Positions 34,825 to 44,082 of a stretch of 64,000 bases of DNA are shown here, one piece after another; the stretch's first letter is position 1; each line of letters opens with the position of its first letter. A program made the position numbers and the translations under genes. The stretch spans positions 124,001 through 188,000 of the forward strand of contig NZ_PSTZ01000001.1 in assembly GCF_002931555.1 (NCBI RefSeq). Reading direction: 5' to 3'. This DNA is from Pseudoclavibacter sp. RFBB5. GTDB taxonomy: Bacteria > Actinomycetota > Actinomycetes > Actinomycetales > Microbacteriaceae. The notes beneath the pieces were generated by a model that was given only the letters and a program-made list of their open reading frames with translations, was not told where the DNA came from and searched no databases.

Positions 34825-36371
34825 GCGGACCAAGACCGCGCGCCCGGCGCGTCTCGAGCACGGGATGGGTCGGGCAGCTGCTGATGCGCCTCCACTTCCT
34901 CGCGGGCGTCTTCGTCGGCCCGTTCATCCTCGTGGCGGCGCTGAGCGGCGCACTCTACGCGCTGACCCCGCAACTCGAGCAGCTGGTCTACGACCACGAG
35001 CTGCATGCGCCGGTCTCCGAGAGCGCCCTGCCGCTCGGAGAGCAGATCAAGGCAGCAGACGCGCACGTCGGGCAGGACGAGACGATCGTCGCCGTGCGTC
35101 CGGCCCCGAACCCGGGCGATACGACGCGGGTCATGTACGCGGATGCGACGCTCGGGGAGAGCACGACGCGGGCGGTGTTCCTCGATCCCGCGACGGCAGA
35201 GGTGCGCGGTGACCTGCCCGTCTACGGCACGTCCGGTTCGCTGCCGCTGCGCACCTGGATCTCCGAGCTGCACCGAAGCCTGCACCTCGGTGATGCTGGC
35301 CGGCTCTACAGCGAGCTCGCGGCATCCTGGCTCGGGGCCGTCGCGCTTGCAGGGGCAGGGCTCTGGGCCACCAGGTACCGGCGGGCGCGAACGGCGAAAC
35401 GGGCGACGCAGCAGCGCAACCTGCTGCGGCCGAACCTGCTCGCTACGGGGTTCGCGCGCACCCGCAGCCTGCATGCATCCACCGGCATCTGGGTGCTGGC
35501 CGGGGCGCTGTTCCTGTCGGCCACGGGCATCACGTGGTCGCAGTACGGGGGAGCGAACTTCACGGAGCTGCGAGCCGCGGTGGGATGGACGACGCCCGCG
35601 CTGAGCACGAGCCTCGACGGCGCCGGCGCCGCGGCCGCAGATGAGCACGCAGAGCACGCTGGCCACGGGCCCGGGGGTGTGACACCGAGCCTCGATGCTG
35701 GCGAGCTGAGCCCGGGCGCCTACGACTCGGTGCTCTCCATCGCGCGCGAGGCGAACGTGAACACCGGGCTCGTCGAGATCCGGCCGCCGGCGGAACCCGG
35801 CACGGCGTGGGTCGTGCAGGAGATCCAGCGCAGCTTCCCGACGGAGGTGGATGCGGTTGCCATCGACGGCACGACCATGCAGGTGGTCGACCGGGTCGAC
35901 TTCGCAGAGTTCGGGCCGGTCGCGAAGCTCAGCCGCTGGGGCATCGACCTGCACATGGGTTCGCTGTTCGGCCTCGCCAATCAGCTGGTCCTCTTCGCGG
36001 TTGCGGTGGGCATTGCGGCGATGGTCGTGTGGGGGTACGTGATGTGGTGGCAGCGTCGGCCGAGGCACGACCCGTCGCGGTTGGTCGGTGCCGCTCCGCC
36101 TCGTGGAGCGCTGCGCCGCGCGCCGTGGTGGGGCGTGCTGCTCGCGCTCGCCGTGGCCGTGGCGCTTGGCATGTTCCTGCCGCTGATGGGCGTGAGCCTG
36201 ATCGTCTTCCTGGCCGTCGACGTCACGGTCGGGATGCTCGCTCGTCGGCGATCGCGATCCGGGGCGCGGCCGTCCGACCTGCCGCGCGGTCAGCGGGCCG
36301 GCGGGGTCAGTCCCGCGAGCGATGGCTCGAGTGCGGGTCGGAGCGTGGGTTCGAGCTTGGACTCGAGGTGA
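34821..36371 (+). CDS. PepSY-associated membrane protein
   Basis: This 516-aa protein has the PepSY_TM layout: a first helix after the motif LLMRLHFLAGVFVGPFILVAALSGALYAL (described as residues about 20-48), a second pair near 175-190, a third near 230-248, and C-terminal helices near 390-412 and 440-480. Two extracytoplasmic PepSY-like regions lie between them, and a His-rich segment (DEHAEHAGHG) lies near 273-282. Such proteins occur with ferric or heme uptake and reductase systems. It completes the CopC-PCuAC-Dyp operon. Its last 65 bases overlap the 3' end of the convergent gene. Confidence 0.85.
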   Translation: MSGPRPRARRVSSTGWVGQLLMRLHFLAGVFVGPFILVAALSGALYALTPQLEQLVYDHELHAPVSESALPLGEQIKAADAHVGQDETIVAVRPAPNPGDTTRVMYADATLGESTTRAVFLDPATAEVRGDLPVYGTSGSLPLRTWISELHRSLHLGDAGRLYSELAASWLGAVALAGAGLWATRYRRARTAKRATQQRNLLRPNLLATGFARTRSLHASTGIWVLAGALFLSATGITWSQYGGANFTELRAAVGWTTPALSTSLDGAGAAAADEHAEHAGHGPGGVTPSLDAGELSPGAYDSVLSIAREANVNTGLVEIRPPAEPGTAWVVQEIQRSFPTEVDAVAIDGTTMQVVDRVDFAEFGPVAKLSRWGIDLHMGSLFGLANQLVLFAVAVGIAAMVVWGYVMWWQRRPRHDPSRLVGAAPPRGALRRAPWWGVLLALAVAVALGMFLPLMGVSLIVFLAVDVTVGMLARRRSRSGARPSDLPRGQRAGGVSPASDGSSAGRSVGSSLDSR

Positions 36372-36807
36372 CGCCGGGCCACACGTAGTCGAGGCCGCGT
36401 TCCGCGTCGGGGAACAGAGCGCCGTAGAACTCCTCGTCCTTGGCGATGAGCTTCGAGCGGTGCGACTCGTGGAGTGCCTCGTCGCCCAGCCAAGGTGGAG
36501 GGTCGGACACCCTGAAGTCCGGCCCTCTGCTGGCCGCCGCCTCCTCGAAGACGGCAAGCGTCTTCTCGGCGCAGGTGTCGGCGTAACCGCGTCCCACCCA
36601 TTCCGCGCAGAACGCGCCCTGGTAGTCGAGGAGGGCCCGTTCGTAGCCGATCCACATCTTCACGACGGGATGCTGCTGCCACCCGTAGCCGGGCACGGTC
36701 AGCGCCTTCATGACCTGCAGGGTCTCGACGCGCTGCTTGCCGAGGCGCTGCCGGTCGAGCACCCGCGCGGATTCCGCGAAGTCTGCATAGGGGAGGAACG
36801 TCTGCAT
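36307..36807 (-). CDS. MSMEG_6728-like protein (Pyr_excise family)
   Basis: This 166-aa protein has the conserved start MQTFLPYADFAESARVLDRQRLGKQRVETLQVMKAL and the WQQHPVVKMWIGYERALLDY block of the actinobacterial MSMEG_6728 family, distantly related to pyrimidine-dimer glycosylase (endonuclease V) proteins. A DNA-repair role is suggested by homology but not shown. The C-terminal Ser/Arg-rich tail is encoded within the overlap with the convergent PepSY gene. Confidence 0.82.
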   Translation of the reverse strand: MQTFLPYADFAESARVLDRQRLGKQRVETLQVMKALTVPGYGWQQHPVVKMWIGYERALLDYQGAFCAEWVGRGYADTCAEKTLAVFEEAAASRGPDFRVSDPPPWLGDEALHESHRSKLIAKDEEFYGALFPDAERGLDYVWPGVTSSPSSNPRSDPHSSHRSRD

Positions 36808-37358
36808 CGATCCGTTCTACCGTGCGGGGATCCGCGGACGCGGGGAGCTGGGCGGCAGATTCATTCGTCTCGCGGCCGCTCGGCTGGTGCCAGAGTGGGG
36901 GTGCCGTCGCCCCCCCCCGAAGCATGCGGCCCCCTCAGTGCTGTGTGATACGTTACCTCGACTCGAGCGACCGACCCCCAGGTTGCAGTGACCGACGGAG
37001 TTCACATGTCCATCCCGTGCTCGCAGTTCGCGGCCGAGTTCGACCAGGCTGGTTTCGTAGCGCGCCGCCACGAGCGCCGCGTGCCCACGCCCGTCCACTC
37101 AGCCCGCAGCGATTTCACACAGACGAAACATCTCTTGCATGTCAGAGAAATGTTGCGGGTGTCGTATGGGGTCGTGATCTTGGGATGCATCAGCTCGACG
37201 ACCAGTGATATGTCACATTTCATATGGGAGGTCAGGTCGGTTACTCCGAGCCGCCTCGGCTTGCCGTGAATGTGATCGCTCTCATCGTCTCGCGGTGCCA
37301 CGCGAGCAGAGCACAAACCCTCGTCTTCGTCACGAAGACCATCTGAGAGGAAAACCCC
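36808..37358 (+). other. 551-bp intergenic and leader region of the glycopeptide operon
   Basis: No convincing gene is visible. The stretch has a run of nine C at 36911-36919 and a more AT-rich part (about 37110-37230) with several inverted repeats. One is AACATCTCT facing AGAGAAATGTT (37127-37154), and another ATATG/CATAT (37208-37212/37221-37225). A possible promoter is TTGCGG (37153-37158) with GATCTT (37176-37181), 17 bp apart. A short GTG frame at 36988-37269 has no recognisable product or ribosome site. The region probably carries the regulatory sites for the ten genes that follow. Confidence 0.5.
37323..37339 (+). promoter_or_regulatory. 17-bp palindrome just before the operon's first gene
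   Basis: GTCTTCGT-C-ACGAAGAC is a perfect 8-bp inverted repeat with a one-base centre, 19 bp before GTG 37359 and directly before the ribosome site GAGAGGA. It is too tight for an RNA hairpin loop and is more likely a protein operator. No regulator gene is next to it. Confidence 0.55.
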
Positions 37359-39056
37359 GTGAAGAAAAGAAAACTGGCCGGTGTCCTAGCGCTCGCCACG
37401 ACGTCGATCATGCTGCTGAGCGCCTGTGGCGGCGGCGCGGCACCAGAAGCTGAAGGCGGCTCGACCGGAGAGCCCGTCGCGGGCGGCACCGTGCACATGC
37501 TGCAGAACGCAGACTTCTCCTACCTCGACCCGGCACGCGGGTTCGACGGCGGCGTCAACGCCTTCTACCGCCTCATCTACCGCGGTCTCACGATGCAGGC
37601 GGCCGGCAATGCGGAAGACCCGAACGCCATCGTCGCCGACATGGCGGAGGGGCTCGGCGAGCAGTCGGAAGACGGGCTCAAGTGGACCTACACGCTCAAG
37701 GACGGGCTGAAATTCGACAACGGCGACCCGATCACCTCCGCCGAGGTCAAGTTCGGCATCTCGCGCGCCTGGGACCCGGAGATCGGCATCGGCTCGCCGT
37801 ACCTCAAGCAGGTCATCGACGCGCCTGAGGGTTACGAGGGCCCGTACGTCACGGGCGACCTGCCCACGATCGAGACGCCGGACGAGAAGACCATCGTCTT
37901 CAACCTGAAGGCACCCTTCCCCGAGTTCGACAACGTGCTCGCCCAAGCGAACGCCGTCCCGTTCCCCACCGGCACGGGCGGCGGCAGCGAGTTCATCAAC
38001 GACATCATCGCCTCCGGCCCCTACACGCTCGAGAGCTACACCCCGGGCACAGCCATCAACCTCGTGCGCAACGAGAACTGGGACCCGGAGACGGACGACG
38101 TCCGCAAGGCGTACCCGGATGCTTGGCAGTTCAACATCGGCCTCGACCCGGCCACGATCGACGAGCGCATGATCGCCGGCCAGTCGTCCGACATCAACGC
38201 GATCGCCGGCGTCGTCCAGGCAGCGAGCCTGCCGCGTCTGCAGACTCCGCAGTTGCAGGACCGCACGGCGCTCTCCCCGGCCTACTGCACGACCTACATG
38301 TCGATGAACACGACGAAGGAGGCGTTCAAGGACGTCAAGGTGCGCCAGGCCGTGAACTACGCGCTCGACCGGGCTGCGATTCAGAACGCGTCGGGTGGCA
38401 ACCAGCTCGCAGACCCCGCGACGGCGATCATCCCGGCTGCCGTGAACGGGCACCTCGACTACGACCTCTACCCGAGCGAGGGCGACGATTTCACGGGCAA
38501 CGCGACTGAGGCGCAGAAGCTCCTCGACGAGGCGGGCGTCGGAGACGGCTTCTCGTTCACCCTCGACGTGCGCTCCAACCCCAAGGCGCAGGCACAGGCG
38601 GAAGCGATCCAGCAGGCACTCTCCCCACTCGGCATCGACGTGGCTCTGAACGTCATCGACGTCTCCACGTACTACGAGACCATCGGCACGACCTCGCAGC
38701 AGAACGACGCGGCGATCACCGGATGGTGCCCCGACTGGGCGTCCAGCGCCAGCACCTTCCTCCCCCCGCTGTTCGACGGGCGGAACATCACCGACAAGGG
38801 CAACTCGAACCTCGCCCAGATCAACGACCCGGCCATCAACGAGCGCATCGACGAGATCAAGGCGATGACCGACCTCGACGCCGCCAACACCGCTTGGGGT
38901 GAGCTCGACAAGCAGATCATGGAGCTCGCACCCATCGCCCCGCTGGTACTCGAGAAGGGCGTCTTCCTGCCGGGCGAGAATATCGCGGGCTACTACCCGA
39001 GCACCAGCTTGACCGACCTGACCATCGTCGGCCTCGCGGACCCGTCTAGGGGCTAA
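37359..39056 (+). CDS. Opp/Dpp-type ABC transporter substrate-binding lipoprotein
   Basis: This 565-aa lipoprotein (lipobox LLSAC, Cys23) belongs to SBP_bac_5, the cluster-C binding proteins. Blocks include YLDPARGFDGG, a WTYTLKDGLKFDNGDPITS segment and FNLKAPFPEFDN. These proteins bind oligopeptides or, less often, oligosaccharides, nickel or opines. GTG 37359 is preceded by GAGAGGAAAA. It opens a run of ten same-strand genes ending at 52526. The context of prolyl peptidases and glycosidases suggests (glyco)peptides as ligand; this is inference. Confidence 0.93.
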   Translation: MKKRKLAGVLALATTSIMLLSACGGGAAPEAEGGSTGEPVAGGTVHMLQNADFSYLDPARGFDGGVNAFYRLIYRGLTMQAAGNAEDPNAIVADMAEGLGEQSEDGLKWTYTLKDGLKFDNGDPITSAEVKFGISRAWDPEIGIGSPYLKQVIDAPEGYEGPYVTGDLPTIETPDEKTIVFNLKAPFPEFDNVLAQANAVPFPTGTGGGSEFINDIIASGPYTLESYTPGTAINLVRNENWDPETDDVRKAYPDAWQFNIGLDPATIDERMIAGQSSDINAIAGVVQAASLPRLQTPQLQDRTALSPAYCTTYMSMNTTKEAFKDVKVRQAVNYALDRAAIQNASGGNQLADPATAIIPAAVNGHLDYDLYPSEGDDFTGNATEAQKLLDEAGVGDGFSFTLDVRSNPKAQAQAEAIQQALSPLGIDVALNVIDVSTYYETIGTTSQQNDAAITGWCPDWASSASTFLPPLFDGRNITDKGNSNLAQINDPAINERIDEIKAMTDLDAANTAWGELDKQIMELAPIAPLVLEKGVFLPGENIAGYYPSTSLTDLTIVGLADPSRG

Positions 39057-39061
39057 CCGAA

Positions 39062-40036
39062 ATGACCTTCTCGTCGACCAATCTCGAGGTCGAGGGCACG
39101 GCGGGTGGTGATCCGGGTCTCGCTGAGACCCTGGATGCACCACCTGCCTCCGGCCGTCGGCTCGCTCGTGCCTTCTTCCGCGACTGGGGAGCGGTGCTCT
39201 CGAGCGCGTACATCGTGCTCATCATCCTCATGGCCATCACGGCTCCACTCCTCGTCAAGCTGAGCGGCTGGGACCCGTACGCGTTCGACCAAAGCGCGAT
39301 CGACCCGAACCTCGGAGGCGTGCCCCTCGGGGCATGGGGCGGCATCAGCGCCGAGCATTGGTTCGGCGTGGAGCCGGGCAGCGGGCGGGACATCTTCGCC
39401 CGAATCGTCTACGGGGCGCAGGTCTCGATGACCATCGCACTGTCGGCGACGGCGCTCACAAGCGTGCTCGGCATCGTGTTCGGGCTGCTCTCCGGGTACT
39501 TCGGCGGATGGGTCGACACGATCATCTCCCGCGTCATGGAGTTCCTCATGGCGTTCCCCGCGCTCATCTTCATGATCGCGGTGCTCTCGGCCCTCCCGGC
39601 CGACAATCGGCAGCTCTTGCTGGTGCTCGTCATCTCCGTGTTCGGCTGGCCGTACCTGGCCCGCATCGTGCGCGGACAGACGATGTCGATCAAGCAGCGC
39701 GAGTACGTCGAGTCGGCGAAGGCGTCAGGCGCGTCGAGCCTGCAGATCATCTTCCGGGAGATCCTGCCGAACCTGCGCTCGACGATCATCGTCATGACGA
39801 CGCTGGCCATCCCCGGCTACGTCGGCACCGAGGCGGGTCTCTCCTTCCTCGGTGTCGGCGTGGTTCCCCCGACACCCTCGTGGGGTCAGATGATCGCGAG
39901 CTCCGTCGGCTGGTACGCGGTCGACCCCATGTACTTCCTTATCCCAGGCATCTTCCTGTTCCTGCTCGTGCTCTCCTTCACCGTGCTCGGTGACCGCATC
40001 AAGAAGCTCGCCGAGTCCGGGGAGGCTCGCTCATGA
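39062..40036 (+). CDS. Opp/Dpp-type ABC permease (DppC/OppC-like)
   Basis: This 324-aa protein has the N-terminal OppC_N region with HWFGVEPGSGRDIFARIVYGAQ, the hallmark of DppC/OppC subunits. It has six membrane helices and the EAA loop (EYVESAKASGASSLQIIFREI). It starts five bases after the binding-protein stop and overlaps the second permease gene (ATGA). Confidence 0.94.
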   Translation: MTFSSTNLEVEGTAGGDPGLAETLDAPPASGRRLARAFFRDWGAVLSSAYIVLIILMAITAPLLVKLSGWDPYAFDQSAIDPNLGGVPLGAWGGISAEHWFGVEPGSGRDIFARIVYGAQVSMTIALSATALTSVLGIVFGLLSGYFGGWVDTIISRVMEFLMAFPALIFMIAVLSALPADNRQLLLVLVISVFGWPYLARIVRGQTMSIKQREYVESAKASGASSLQIIFREILPNLRSTIIVMTTLAIPGYVGTEAGLSFLGVGVVPPTPSWGQMIASSVGWYAVDPMYFLIPGIFLFLLVLSFTVLGDRIKKLAESGEARS

Positions 40037-41031
40037 CCCGCTACGCCATCAACCGCCTCCTCGGCATGGTCCTCGTGCTGTTCCTGGTGAGCCTCTTCAC
40101 CTTCGTCGTGTTCTTCGTGCTCTCGCCAGACCCTGCCGTGCAGATCTGCGGCAAGAACTGCACCCCGGAGCGCATCGACCAGATCCGCGAGAACCTCGGC
40201 CTCGACCTGCCCTTCTGGACGCAGTTCGGCACGTTCCTCGGGGGCCTCTTCTTCGGTCGCACGTACGAGGGAAGCGGCGCCGTCATCCAGTGCGCGGCCC
40301 CCTGCCTCGGCTACTCGTTCCAGTCGAGCCAGCCGGTCACCGAGATGATCCTGCAGCGTCTGCCGGTCTCCGCGACCGTCGCCATCGGCGCCGCGGTGCT
40401 GTGGCTCCTCACGGGTGTGACGGGCGGCGTCATCAGCGCCGTCAAGGAGGACAAGTTCGCAGACCGCTTCATCACGGGCCTCACGCTCGGTGGCATGTCG
40501 ATTCCGAACTACGTGCTCGCGTTGCTGCTGCAGTTCGTGCTCGTCGTGTCGCTCGGGTGGCTGCCGTTCCCGCAGGCCGTGCCGTTCCTCGACAACCCCG
40601 TGCAGTGGTTCCTGAACTTCATCATGCCGTGGGTGGTCCTCTCCATCGGCTACGCGGCGACGTACACGCGGCTCACTCGCGCGAACGTCATCGACACGCT
40701 GCAGGAGAACTACGTGCGCACGGCGAAGGCGAAGGGCCTGCGCCCGAGCCTCGTCTGGCGACGGCACGCGTTGCGTCCCGCGTTGACCCCCATCGTCACG
40801 ATCTTCGGGATGGACTTCGCCGGGCTCCTCGGCGGCGCGCTCATCACGGAGACGGTCTTCGGCATCAATGGCGTCGGCAAGCTCGCTGCCGACTCCATCA
40901 CGAAGAACGACCAGCCCGTCATCATGGGCGTCACCCTACTGGCGGCGTTCCTCGTGGTTGTCGGCAACATGGTCGTCGATCTTCTGTACTCCGTCATCGA
41001 CCCCCGGGTCAGAGTTGGAGCTTCGAAATGA
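40033..41031 (+). CDS. Opp/Dpp-type ABC permease (DppB/OppB-like)
   Basis: This 332-aa permease opens with the DppB-type MTRYAINRLLGMVLVLFLVS and has a periplasmic loop with two Cys pairs (ICGKNC, CAAPC). The EAA loop is NYVRTAKAKGLRPSLVWRRH, followed by FAGLLGGALITETVFGINGVG. The cysteine pairs in the outer loop are not typical of all family members. The gene overlaps both neighbours by four bases. Confidence 0.94.
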   Translation: MTRYAINRLLGMVLVLFLVSLFTFVVFFVLSPDPAVQICGKNCTPERIDQIRENLGLDLPFWTQFGTFLGGLFFGRTYEGSGAVIQCAAPCLGYSFQSSQPVTEMILQRLPVSATVAIGAAVLWLLTGVTGGVISAVKEDKFADRFITGLTLGGMSIPNYVLALLLQFVLVVSLGWLPFPQAVPFLDNPVQWFLNFIMPWVVLSIGYAATYTRLTRANVIDTLQENYVRTAKAKGLRPSLVWRRHALRPALTPIVTIFGMDFAGLLGGALITETVFGINGVGKLAADSITKNDQPVIMGVTLLAAFLVVVGNMVVDLLYSVIDPRVRVGASK

Positions 41032-41918
41032 ACGCGTCCGCATCCGCTGCCAATGGGCCCGGCGCAGGGCCGCTGCTCAGCGTCCGCGACCTCACCGTCT
41101 CGTTCGCGACGGCCGAGGGCCCGACCGACGTCGTCAAGAGCATCGACTTCGATGTGCCTCGCGGCGGTGCCCTCGGCATCGTCGGCGAATCCGGCTCGGG
41201 CAAGTCGATGACCAGCCTCGCCATCATGGGGCTGCTGCCCAAGGGCGCCAAGCGGTCCGGTTCGCTCGTCTTCGACGGCGAGGAGCTGAGCACGCTGCGC
41301 GAGCCGGCCATGCGCGCCATCCGCGGCGACCGCATCGCGATGATCTTCCAGGACCCGCTCTCGTCGCTCAACCCGTACTACACGGTCGGCACGCAGATCG
41401 CCGAGGCCTACCGTTCGCACCGCTCCGGTGTGAGCAGGGCGGCGGCCAAGAAGGTGGCGATCGAGGCGATGGAGCGCGTCCACATTCGCGACGCCGCTCG
41501 CCGCGTCGACCACTACCCGCACCAGTTCTCCGGTGGCATGCGCCAGCGCGTCATGATCGCGATGGCGTTGAGCATGGAGCCGGACCTGATCATCGCGGAC
41601 GAGCCGACGACGGCGCTCGATGTGACGGTTCAGGCGCAGATCCTCGACCTCCTCACGGAGATCAGGAAGGACACGGGGGCCGGCATGATCCTCATCACCC
41701 ACGACCTGGCTGTCGTGAGCGAGGTCGCCGACCAGATAGTGGTGATGCAGCGGGGCGAGCTCGTCGAATCGGGCAGCGTCGAGCAGATCTTCACCGACCC
41801 ACAGGAGCCGTACACGCGCCTGCTGCTGGATGCCGTGCCCCGCATCGACGACGAGATCGGCCTGCTGCGCACCACGACCGTGCCGGTGCAGACCATGCGC
41901 GAGGAGGAGACGCGATGA
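41028..41918 (+). CDS. Opp/Dpp-type ABC ATP-binding protein (DppD-like)
   Basis: This 296-aa ATPase has Walker [10 protein letters not shown]-loop [16 protein letters not shown], signature FSGGMRQR, Walker [17 protein letters not shown] and switch [10 protein letters not shown]. The C-terminal oligopeptide extension ([12 protein letters not shown]) is characteristic of OppD/DppD. ATG 41028 overlaps the permease stop, and the gene end overlaps the DppF-like gene. Confidence 0.95.
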   Translation: MNASASAANGPGAGPLLSVRDLTVSFATAEGPTDVVKSIDFDVPRGGALGIVGESGSGKSMTSLAIMGLLPKGAKRSGSLVFDGEELSTLREPAMRAIRGDRIAMIFQDPLSSLNPYYTVGTQIAEAYRSHRSGVSRAAAKKVAIEAMERVHIRDAARRVDHYPHQFSGGMRQRVMIAMALSMEPDLIIADEPTTALDVTVQAQILDLLTEIRKDTGAGMILITHDLAVVSEVADQIVVMQRGELVESGSVEQIFTDPQEPYTRLLLDAVPRIDDEIGLLRTTTVPVQTMREEETR

Positions 41919-42793
41919 GCGACCGGGAACCACTGCTTCGCGCGCGGAACCTCGTGCGCGAGTTCAGCACGGAGTCGGGCGGGGGCCTCTTCTCGAAGAG
42001 CAAGACCTTCCGCGCCGTCGACGACGTGTCGCTCGACGTGCACGAGGGTGAGACGCTCGCGCTGGTCGGAGAGTCAGGCTCGGGCAAGTCGACGACGGCC
42101 AGGCTCGTGGCGCGCCTCATGGACGTTACGAGCGGCACCGTCGAGTTCCAGGGGCAAGACGTGAGCGCGATCAAGGGCAAGGAATTGCACGCCTTCCGCG
42201 GCGAGGTGCAGGTGGTGTTCCAGGACCCGTTCTCCTCCCTCAACCCACGGCACACCGTCGAGCGGCTCATCACGGCGCCGCTCGTCTACCAGAAGCGCTC
42301 GATCCCCGGTGGAGCGCGCAGCTTCGCCAGAGGGCTCATGGAGCGCGTCGGCCTGAACCCCGACCATTCCGGCCGTTACGCCGCGCAGTTCTCCGGCGGC
42401 CAAGCGCAGCGCATCGGCATCGCGCGCGCGCTCGCCGTCGGCCCCAAGCTGGTCATCTGCGACGAGGCGGTCTCCGCCCTCGACGTGTCGGTGCAGGCCC
42501 AGGTCATCAACCTCCTCAGGCAGCTGCAGGAAGAAGAGGGGTTCAGCTATCTCTTCATCGCCCACGACCTCGCTGTCGTGCGGCAGATCGCGACGCGGGT
42601 CGCCGTCATGAGCGAGGGCCGCATCGTGGAGATCGGCGAGCGCGACCAGGTGTTCGAGCGCCCGAAGGACGAGTACACGCGCACCCTGCTCGCCGCGGTC
42701 CCGCGCATCAATCCGGAATGGGATGCGCGCCGCAAGAAGAACGAGCGCGCCCGCCGCCGCGCGGAGCGCGAAGCACAGGAGGAGAGCGCATGA
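41915..42793 (+). CDS. Opp/Dpp-type ABC ATP-binding protein (DppF-like)
   Basis: This 292-aa ATPase has Walker [11 protein letters not shown]-loop VFQDPFSSLNPRHTV, signature FSGGQAQR, Walker B LVICDEAVSALDVSVQ (Asp-Glu-Ala-Val rather than the usual Glu-Pro) and switch IAHDLAVVRQ. The strongly basic C-terminal tail (KKNERARRRAEREAQ) is unusual in length. It overlaps its neighbours by four bases on both sides. Confidence 0.95.
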   Translation: MSDREPLLRARNLVREFSTESGGGLFSKSKTFRAVDDVSLDVHEGETLALVGESGSGKSTTARLVARLMDVTSGTVEFQGQDVSAIKGKELHAFRGEVQVVFQDPFSSLNPRHTVERLITAPLVYQKRSIPGGARSFARGLMERVGLNPDHSGRYAAQFSGGQAQRIGIARALAVGPKLVICDEAVSALDVSVQAQVINLLRQLQEEEGFSYLFIAHDLAVVRQIATRVAVMSEGRIVEIGERDQVFERPKDEYTRTLLAAVPRINPEWDARRKKNERARRRAEREAQEESA

Positions 42794-44082
42794 GCGACGT
42801 GGTCGAGTACTCGCTGCCCGGAATCTGGGTGAGCGAGCGGAGCATCCGCGTGCCGCTCGACTGGTGGAACCCGGAAGCCGGAGAGATCTCGGTGTTCGTG
42901 CGTGAGCTCGTCGACCCCGACCGGCGGCGCGACGAGCTCCCGCTGCTGACCTACCTGCAGGGTGGGCCCGGCGGTGCGAACCCCCGCCCGCTCGACGCCA
43001 CCGGCTGGATCGGCGAGGCGCTGCAGCACTACCGCCTGGTGCTCGTGGATCAGCGGGGCACGGGGCGGAGCACGCCCATCGACGCGCACAGCATCGCGGC
43101 CCTCGGCGACGGTGCCAGCGGCGCCGACTACCTCGCGCATTTCAGGGCCGACTCCATCGTGCGTGACCTCGAGCACGTGCGCACGGCGCTCTATGGCGGT
43201 GCTCTGTGGGCGACGCTGGCGCAGAGCTACGGCGGCTGGCTCACGCTCGCCTACCTGTCGCACGCGCCGGCGGCCATCGCCGCGAGCTACGTGTGCGGCG
43301 GCATCCCGGGTACCCCCGCCGACGCCGCGGAAGTGTACCGGCGCACGTTCACGCGCGTCGAGCAGAAGAACGCCGAGTTCGCGAGGCGGTACCCGCAGGA
43401 CATCGACGTGGTCTCGACGATCGCCGACCGCCTCGCGGCTGATGAGGTGCGGCTCCCGGACGGCGACCGCCTCACGGTGCAGCGCTTCCAGTCGCTCGGC
43501 CTCGATTTCGGCATGAAACCCGGCTTCGAGCGCATGCACTGGCTGCTCGAAGACGCATTCACGCCCGACGGCCGCTTCAGCGAGCAGTTCCTCGCGCAGG
43601 TGCTCGCGCGCACCTCCAGCGCGGGCAACCCGCTGTTCTGGACCCTGCAGGAGTCGATCTACGGCGACGAGTCGAGCGGGGCCACGAACTGGGCGGCGCA
43701 GCGCGAGCGCGACCGGCGACCGCAGTTCGGCGTCGACCGTCATCCGCTGCTGTTCACGGGCGAGATGGCGTTTCCGTGGATGTTCGAGGAGGTCAGGCTG
43801 CTGCGTGGGTTCCGCGACGCCGTGCACGAGCTCGCGAAGCGCGAGCTCTGGAGCCGCCTCTACGACTTCGAGACGCTCGCCGCCAACGAGGCCCCGGTCG
43901 CAGCCGCGGTCTACTACGACGACATGTACGTGGATGCCCACCTGCAGCTCGACACGCTCTCGCGCGTCGGCAACTCCGTCAGCTGGGTCACGAACGAGTT
44001 CGAGCACGACGGGATCAGTTCGGGGCGCACCTTCACGCGCCTGCGGGAGCTGGTCCGAGACCGAGGAGGAGAGCGACGATGA
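42790..44082 (+). CDS. S33-family prolyl-type aminopeptidase (alpha/beta hydrolase)
   Basis: This 430-aa protein shows the S33 (proline iminopeptidase, tricorn factor F1-like) signature: YLQGGPGGANPRP near residue 56, VLVDQRGTGRSTP at about 85-97, and the nucleophile Ser146 in LAQSYGGWLTL. Members remove N-terminal Pro or other residues from short peptides. There is no signal peptide, so it acts in the cytoplasm on imported peptides. It overlaps the ABC ATPase gene and the M24B gene by four bases each. Confidence 0.9.
   Translation: MSDVVEYSLPGIWVSERSIRVPLDWWNPEAGEISVFVRELVDPDRRRDELPLLTYLQGGPGGANPRPLDATGWIGEALQHYRLVLVDQRGTGRSTPIDAHSIAALGDGASGADYLAHFRADSIVRDLEHVRTALYGGALWATLAQSYGGWLTLAYLSHAPAAIAASYVCGGIPGTPADAAEVYRRTFTRVEQKNAEFARRYPQDIDVVSTIADRLAADEVRLPDGDRLTVQRFQSLGLDFGMKPGFERMHWLLEDAFTPDGRFSEQFLAQVLARTSSAGNPLFWTLQESIYGDESSGATNWAAQRERDRRPQFGVDRHPLLFTGEMAFPWMFEEVRLLRGFRDAVHELAKRELWSRLYDFETLAANEAPVAAAVYYDDMYVDAHLQLDTLSRVGNSVSWVTNEFEHDGISSGRTFTRLRELVRDRGGERR

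Noticed and set aside
36988-37269. Possible 93-aa gene (GTG start) in the leader of the glycopeptide operon
   Set aside because: No ribosome site, no recognisable domain, overlaps regulatory-looking repeats; a minus-strand frame of similar size is just as open.
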